A stretch of DNA of 10,365 nucleotides from Saccoglossus kowalevskii (taxonomy: Eukaryota; Hemichordata; Enteropneusta; Harrimaniidae), in contig NW_003112969.1 in NCBI RefSeq assembly GCF_000003605.2, forward strand, positions 30,085 through 40,449, given 5' to 3'. Position numbers and translations under genes: made by a program. Below the pieces are notes generated by a model, which was not told where the DNA came from, did not search any database, and saw only the letters and a list, made by a program, of their open reading frames with translations. Of this stretch, positions 7,512 to 10,365 are shown one piece after another (position 1 is the stretch's first letter; every line of letters begins with the position of its first letter).

Positions 7512-7546
7512 GCGAAATACCTATTTTGCTGTCACAGCTATTTCGC
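7512..7546 (+). repeat. conserved GCGAAAT hairpin of element E (E1 copy)
   Basis: GCGAAAT (7512-7518) and ATTTCGC (7540-7546) flank ACCTATTTTGCTGTCACAGCT. The same stem and spacer, with one extra spacer base, are in E2 (8176-8212), where the arms are longer. TTTCGCGC-type sites are E2F-like, but the paired arrangement suggests a structural element. Confidence 0.6.
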
Positions 7547-7694
7547 ATTCACACCTTGTTTTACGCAATTAACGATTATATTTAAAGAATTTTTATAAGC
7601 ATCATGACAGACTTCAAGAAAGTCAACTGTTAATACAACCACAGTCAACGAATAGAAAATCGTTTTTTGTTATTTTTTGTGTAGAAAAAGACCC

Positions 7695-7793
7695 CCTGGG
7701 CGTGTGCCCGGATATGACCTCAACTTCTTTATTGTGTCAAAAGTGGGGGGTGGGCGTTTGCCCCGGCGTGGGCTCTTACCCGGATAAGTACGG
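7695..7793 (+). repeat. right end of E1 with repeated GGGC-N4-GCCC motifs
   Basis: This stretch holds TGGGCGTGTGCCCGG (about 7697), TGGGCGTTTGCCCC (about 7751) and TGGGCTCTTACCCGG (about 7770), then the terminus at 7793. Related motifs sit at the left end (CGGGTATAAGCCC and TGGGCGTTTGCC) and in the outer end of E2 (TGGGCATAAGCCCA, TGGGCACTCACCCA). The iteration suggests binding sites for a protein acting on the ends. Confidence 0.65.
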
Positions 7794-7850
7794 TATATAA
7801 ATTTGAAACCGATCGGGTAAAAATTACTTGAGTTATCGTGCCCACAAGAG
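7794..7850 (+). repeat. repeat R, copy 1, right part
   Basis: TATATAAATTTGAAACCGAT followed by TAAAAATTACTTGAGTTATC and CCCACAAG. It matches the second half of repeat R copy 2 (7940-7996) and completes the copy begun at 5303. Confidence 0.8.
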
Positions 7851-7870
7851 ATAACCAATCAGTAGCCATC

Positions 7871-7996
7871 TCTCATTAATTATGCAAGCAAAATGTACCA
7901 ACATCGAACTTGGTCATCGTTGCATGTTTGTTCATACCATATATAAATTTGTAACTGATCGTGTAAAAATTACTTGAGTTATCACACCCACAAGTC
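7871..7996 (+). repeat. repeat R, copy 2: uninserted counterpart of the E1 target
   Basis: A continuous version of the sequence that E1 splits. It reads through CATACCATATATAAATTTG where the E1-bearing copy has AACATA, the whole element, then TATATAAATTTG. This shows the insertion point and a duplicated TA. The two R copies are in direct orientation about 146 bp apart after removing E1. Confidence 0.8.
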
Positions 7997-8168
7997 ACGC
8001 CAACAACAACGATGGCAAAATCTTTCCCTTACCATACCATCCCCTTTGTTTACACTACACTGTGGGCAAGGCAAAAAAATAACGAAAACTATTTTTATTG
8101 TTGACATCCCTGCAGTCTGTTGTGATTCTGATAAAAATTCTTGAAAAATGTCAATTGCGCAAACCACG

Positions 8169-8235
8169 GATGAACGCGAAATAGCTGTGACAGCAAAATA
8201 GGTAATTTCGCGCTCTGCTGTGCAGTGCGTTCATC
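8169..8235. repeat. foldback in E2 with long GATGAACGCGAAAT arm
   Basis: GATGAACGCGAAAT (8169-8182) pairs with ATTTCGCG (8205-8212) and, after a 14-bp interruption, with GCGTTCATC (8227-8235). The core hairpin is shared with E1 (7512-7546). In E1 the outer arms have decayed, consistent with an original longer palindrome. Confidence 0.65.
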
Positions 8236-8253
8236 GATTTACGTAATTTAAAT

Positions 8254-8591
8254 TTATTTTTCAGAATCTTTTATCACATCATAACAGTCAGCAAGTATGA
8301 AATATGTCATGACCCTAGAAAGAGCCATTAGGTTGAAAGCATGTTGTTTTGGCTTTATAAAATATTTAGTAGCAGCTTGCAAATCCATAACTGTGGCTAG
8401 CGATTTTTGCAATGTCACGCCGAAGACTGCCAACTTTTTTACCATCTTTCATCACAGCTATTGCATTTCTGTCATGAAAATTATTCTTCTGTTGTTGGAG
8501 AAAAACAATTCTTCCTATTTCAAGCCCACTGTGATATCCATATAGTGAGACATTCCAATCGCCGGAACTTGGTAATGATAACTTTCACCAT
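8254..8591 (-). pseudogene. HIRAN-like domain protein of element E (E2 copy)
   Basis: The ATG at 8591 is preceded by ATC and followed by G, a strong start context. A one-base change in the ATTCAGCAA region and another before GAAATAGGAAGA shift the frame, but in the right frames the residues include VPAIGMSHYMDITVG, EIGRIVFLQQQKNNFHDRNA, VMKDGKKVGSLRRDIAK and VMDLQAATKYFIKPKQ. The VGS glycine altered in E1 is intact here. After AFN the copy has lost about 170 bp, so the tail differs from E1 and ends LADCYDVIKDSEK at 8254. Together E1 and E2 give the likely ancestral protein layout; neither is translatable as it stands. Family and function reasoning are given under the E1 copy. Confidence 0.7.
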
Positions 8592-8702
8592 GATTGATGA
8601 GCTTCTTGTCTGATAAGAAAGCAATGTTGACTTGACCTCTATGATGAAACACTAGTAGTGATGTCATTCTTAGCCAATCAGTAAAGCAGATGCTTAGAGG
8701 TC

Positions 8703-8804
8703 AAACTTCAGGACGAAGCTGTAGGGATTTTGTTGGACGGTGATGCCGACTTTGAGGGATTGACTTTGACAAAGATGGCAATGAACGTACAAATTGAGAT
8801 CTGA
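8703..8804 (+). pseudogene. acidic protein fragment of element E (E2 copy)
   Basis: Reads KLQDEAVGILLDGDADFEG and then slips out of frame, with the D-F-D-K-D-G-N-E pattern continuing in the neighbouring frame. It corresponds to ELQEEVVGILFEG and the acidic stretch in E1. The upstream third, including the start codon, is deleted. Confidence 0.5.
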
Positions 8805-9210
8805 GAATAATTTTTTTCAAACAACTGTGAACTTTCATAATTTTTACTGTGTAAATTTGTAAATTATTGATCTTGTATGACTATTGATCCAGTGTTTGTC
8901 AAAACTGGAAATAATTTTACACATTTTAACCCCTGACATTTTAATTCATTTCCTAATTCAAATGATTCCTCACTGTCTATTTTTATTATTTCTAGTTTAC
9001 TTGTCACATTATAAGCAATAAATTATATTTGTTATACTTGCATATTGTTCATTTATTTCCGTTGCATGTTTTCATTTGCCGTTCAATTCCCTGTCGCAGT
9101 TCCATCTGCATGTTATCAATTCCAGGGGATGTCTGGGCATAAGCCCACCCCTATTTTTTTGCAATTTTCCATGTTCAGGACCTTGGGCACTCACCCAGAC
9201 ATCTACGGTA

Positions 9211-9720
9211 TTTTCGCTGAAGTAATGATTCAGTGAAAATAAAATCCAGCGAATATACCTTTTTTCCTATGTTTTTCATTCATCTCGACAAAAATCAGTG
9301 AAAATAAATCCCATACAAAACACCCAACAAGTTTTTTAAGCAAAAATTAATTCCAGTGAAAATAACAAATAACTGTGTAGTAATCCCAAGAAAATATGTA
9401 TTATTTTACTTTATGTGTTATTTATAATTTTTGTATTATATTAGAAATTGGTATACAAATACTACAAAATTTATATGTAAGAAAACATATAAATTTCAAG
9501 AATAATTTTTTTATTTTTTATAAGCAAAATTTTCACATGACATCAGTTGTGAATCAATATTTGCATCACCAGCCCCCCCCCCCCCCGCACTTTTCAAATG
9601 ACTATACCCTAGATGCACGAGTATCCAAATGTGACCGGGTTAGTGACATCAAACTTGTCGCAATTCTAGTGTACTTACCGTCGTTGGCCACAAAATAGGA
9701 AATTCTGAAGATGTTGAAAT
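9211..9720. other. no gene recognised; CAGTGAAAATAA repeats and poly-C tract
   Basis: CAGTGAAAATAA occurs three times (about 9232, 9297 and 9354), each beside A-rich DNA. A run of 14 C lies at 9573-9586. The longest frame (9396-9698) spans this simple sequence and has no domain. Confidence 0.6.
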
Positions 9721-9889
9721 CAAGCCACCCCATATGGAAACTCTACTGTACGTGAATTCTCTAGAGAAGAAACTCAGATGTTCTGAGATGTTCTAGCCGA
9801 GGACCCACATGCATGACTTGAGGTCAAACTTTTATTCCAAATTCGAAGTAGACCAATCACTGTCAGGTTGACATATATGAATTACACTC

Positions 9890-9942
9890 CAAACACTGGC
9901 GGCGCTCTCACTTCCGTTCCTCTCGTTCGCCGCCAGTGTTTG
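9890..9942. repeat. strong hairpin, 15-bp perfect arms
   Basis: CAAACACTGGCGGCG (9890-9904) and CGCCGCCAGTGTTTG (9928-9942) are perfect inverses around a 23-bp loop. Pairing partly continues outward (ATTACA against TGTAAT with a 3-bp bulge). It stands out as GC-rich in AT-rich DNA. It lies about 60-110 bp upstream of the candidate first exon at 10002. It could be a small foldback element or a promoter-proximal structure. Confidence 0.8.
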
Positions 9943-10001
9943 TAATGTGCATGTGCACAGGGACTGTGATACACTTATGAAGGTCACAGTGTGAGTTCAA
10001 A

Positions 10002-10041
10002 ATGTCAGAACTGTTGACTACGCTCCAGCTTGCAGATTCTG
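10002..10041 (+). CDS. candidate first coding exon (partial), UreF-like
   Basis: The ATG at 10002 has A at -3 and an in-frame TGA upstream (about 9978), so it would be a true first codon. The frame reads MSELLTTLQLADS and then meets G|GTACGA, a plausible splice donor leaving a codon split after its first base. The pattern L-L-x-x-L-Q-L-A-D-S recalls the N-terminus of urease accessory protein UreF, where the next residue is often alanine (GCN), which would fit the split G. Without splicing the frame continues KLLSFIQCYCFIN and stops. Thirteen residues is too little to be sure, and it may be chance. Confidence 0.25.
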
Positions 10042-10365
10042 GTACGAAATTGCTGTCATTCATTCAGTGTTACTGCTTTATTAATTAATTTTTATATTCA
10101 TAATTATTTAGTATAGTATTGTTATCGTTCATATTTTATTCTTCCGATCTATTTTCGTGAACCTTCAAGTTGCCCGTTGAGAGCAAGGGGCCTGACGATC
10201 TACTCGCGTCAATACATTGTTGATACTTCAATTTAATGAGGTATGCTTGCTTTACATTACCAAACTGTATTAATTGTATAATTTCCATTATTTTGAGCAA
10301 GGGTAAGGCCCTGTACCGGGACATAGTCGCTCCGCCCCATAGACGTCATGACAAGGGCACAGGGA
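10042..10365. other. no gene recognised; intron if the exon at 10002 is real
   Basis: AT-rich to about 10280, then more GC-rich. GAGCAAGGG occurs twice in this stretch (near 10181 and 10294), each followed soon by GGCC. A minus-strand frame at 10136-10324 has no recognisable domain. The acceptor for the candidate exon would lie outside the window. Confidence 0.4.

Larger units (their letters stand above)
5373..7793 (+). mobile_element. element E1: terminal-inverted-repeat element with TA target duplication
   Basis: Left end CCGTATTTATCCGGGTATAA then GCCCA (from 5373). The inverse of the right end reads CCGTACTTATCCGGGTAAGA then GCCCA (from 7793). Both ends are flanked by TA (5371-5372 and 7794-7795). 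The related sequence at 7871-7996 is uninserted at this point, which supports these boundaries. E1 measures 2421 bp including the nested element B, so about 1.7 kb without it. It carries two divergent broken genes (5828-6042 minus, 6245-6628 plus) and no recognised transposase, so it may be non-autonomous or of an unrecognised type. A TA duplication is typical of Tc1/mariner and some other superfamilies, but these ends are not ones I can assign. Confidence 0.8.
8068..9208 (-). mobile_element. element E2: second copy of E in opposite orientation, inner end missing
   Basis: Read on the minus strand from 9208, it follows E1 from its left end (CCGTAGATGTCTGGGT, then GGTCCTGAACATGG) to about E1 position 7680. 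Similarity is high: in one 40-base stretch (E1 about 5620-5660) I count 38 matches, and in the HIRAN core 70 of 72. E2 lacks E1's last 110 bp or so, including the right terminal repeat, lacks about 170 bp before the acidic gene core and another 170 bp or so in the HIRAN tail, and lacks element B. Its outer terminus is degenerate relative to E1. TA follows at 9209-9210. Confidence 0.75.

Noticed and set aside
5373-7793. Assigning E to Tc1/mariner because of the TA duplication
   Set aside because: The ends do not resemble mariner-type ends I know and no DDE/D transposase frame is visible; TA alone is not sufficient.
1-10365. CRISPR arrays, bacterial operons or phage genes
   Set aside because: No spacer-repeat array, ribosome-binding sites or long prokaryotic frames; the repeats present are typical of animal genomes.

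Overview
The window looks like intergenic or intronic DNA from an invertebrate animal. It is AT-rich, has no bacterial gene structure, no intact long reading frame, and is dense in decayed transposable elements. Elements with roughly 150-bp internal tandem units, an ACGG microsatellite and a palindromic 3' end resemble the 'pearl'/Helitron-derived repeats of bivalve molluscs. A marine invertebrate, perhaps a bivalve, is therefore an inference, not a demonstrated identity.

Layout. 1-1000: no gene seen. About 1171-2280 (minus strand): a broken Helitron-type protein gene, with a coding array of 51-bp units followed by the cysteine-rich, LPR-motif region that precedes the Rep domain in animal Helitrons. 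2594-2786: a cluster of six palindromic 16-17-bp motifs. 2771-3004 (minus): a possible exon-sized ORF. 3100-4160: nothing recognised. 4164-4984: non-autonomous element A. 5303-9210: a composite of two copies, in opposite orientation, of one terminal-inverted-repeat element (called E here). E1 (5373-7793) is nearly complete and is interrupted by a second pearl-like element, B (6679-7399). E2 (about 8068-9208) lacks one end. 9890-9942: a strong hairpin. 10002-10041: a possible first coding exon.

The most interesting object is element E. Both copies carry two small divergent genes, now broken, around a shared promoter-like gap. One encodes a stand-alone HIRAN-like DNA-end-binding domain of about 128 codons. 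The other encodes a short acidic protein with a D-F-D-F-E-G-F motif. No transposase was recognised in E. A paralogous uninserted copy of E1's target lies inside the same window (7871-7996) and fixes the E1 ends with a TA duplication. All genes in E and the Helitron fragment carry stops or frameshifts, so what is visible is a fossil of a possible mobile cassette, not a working system.
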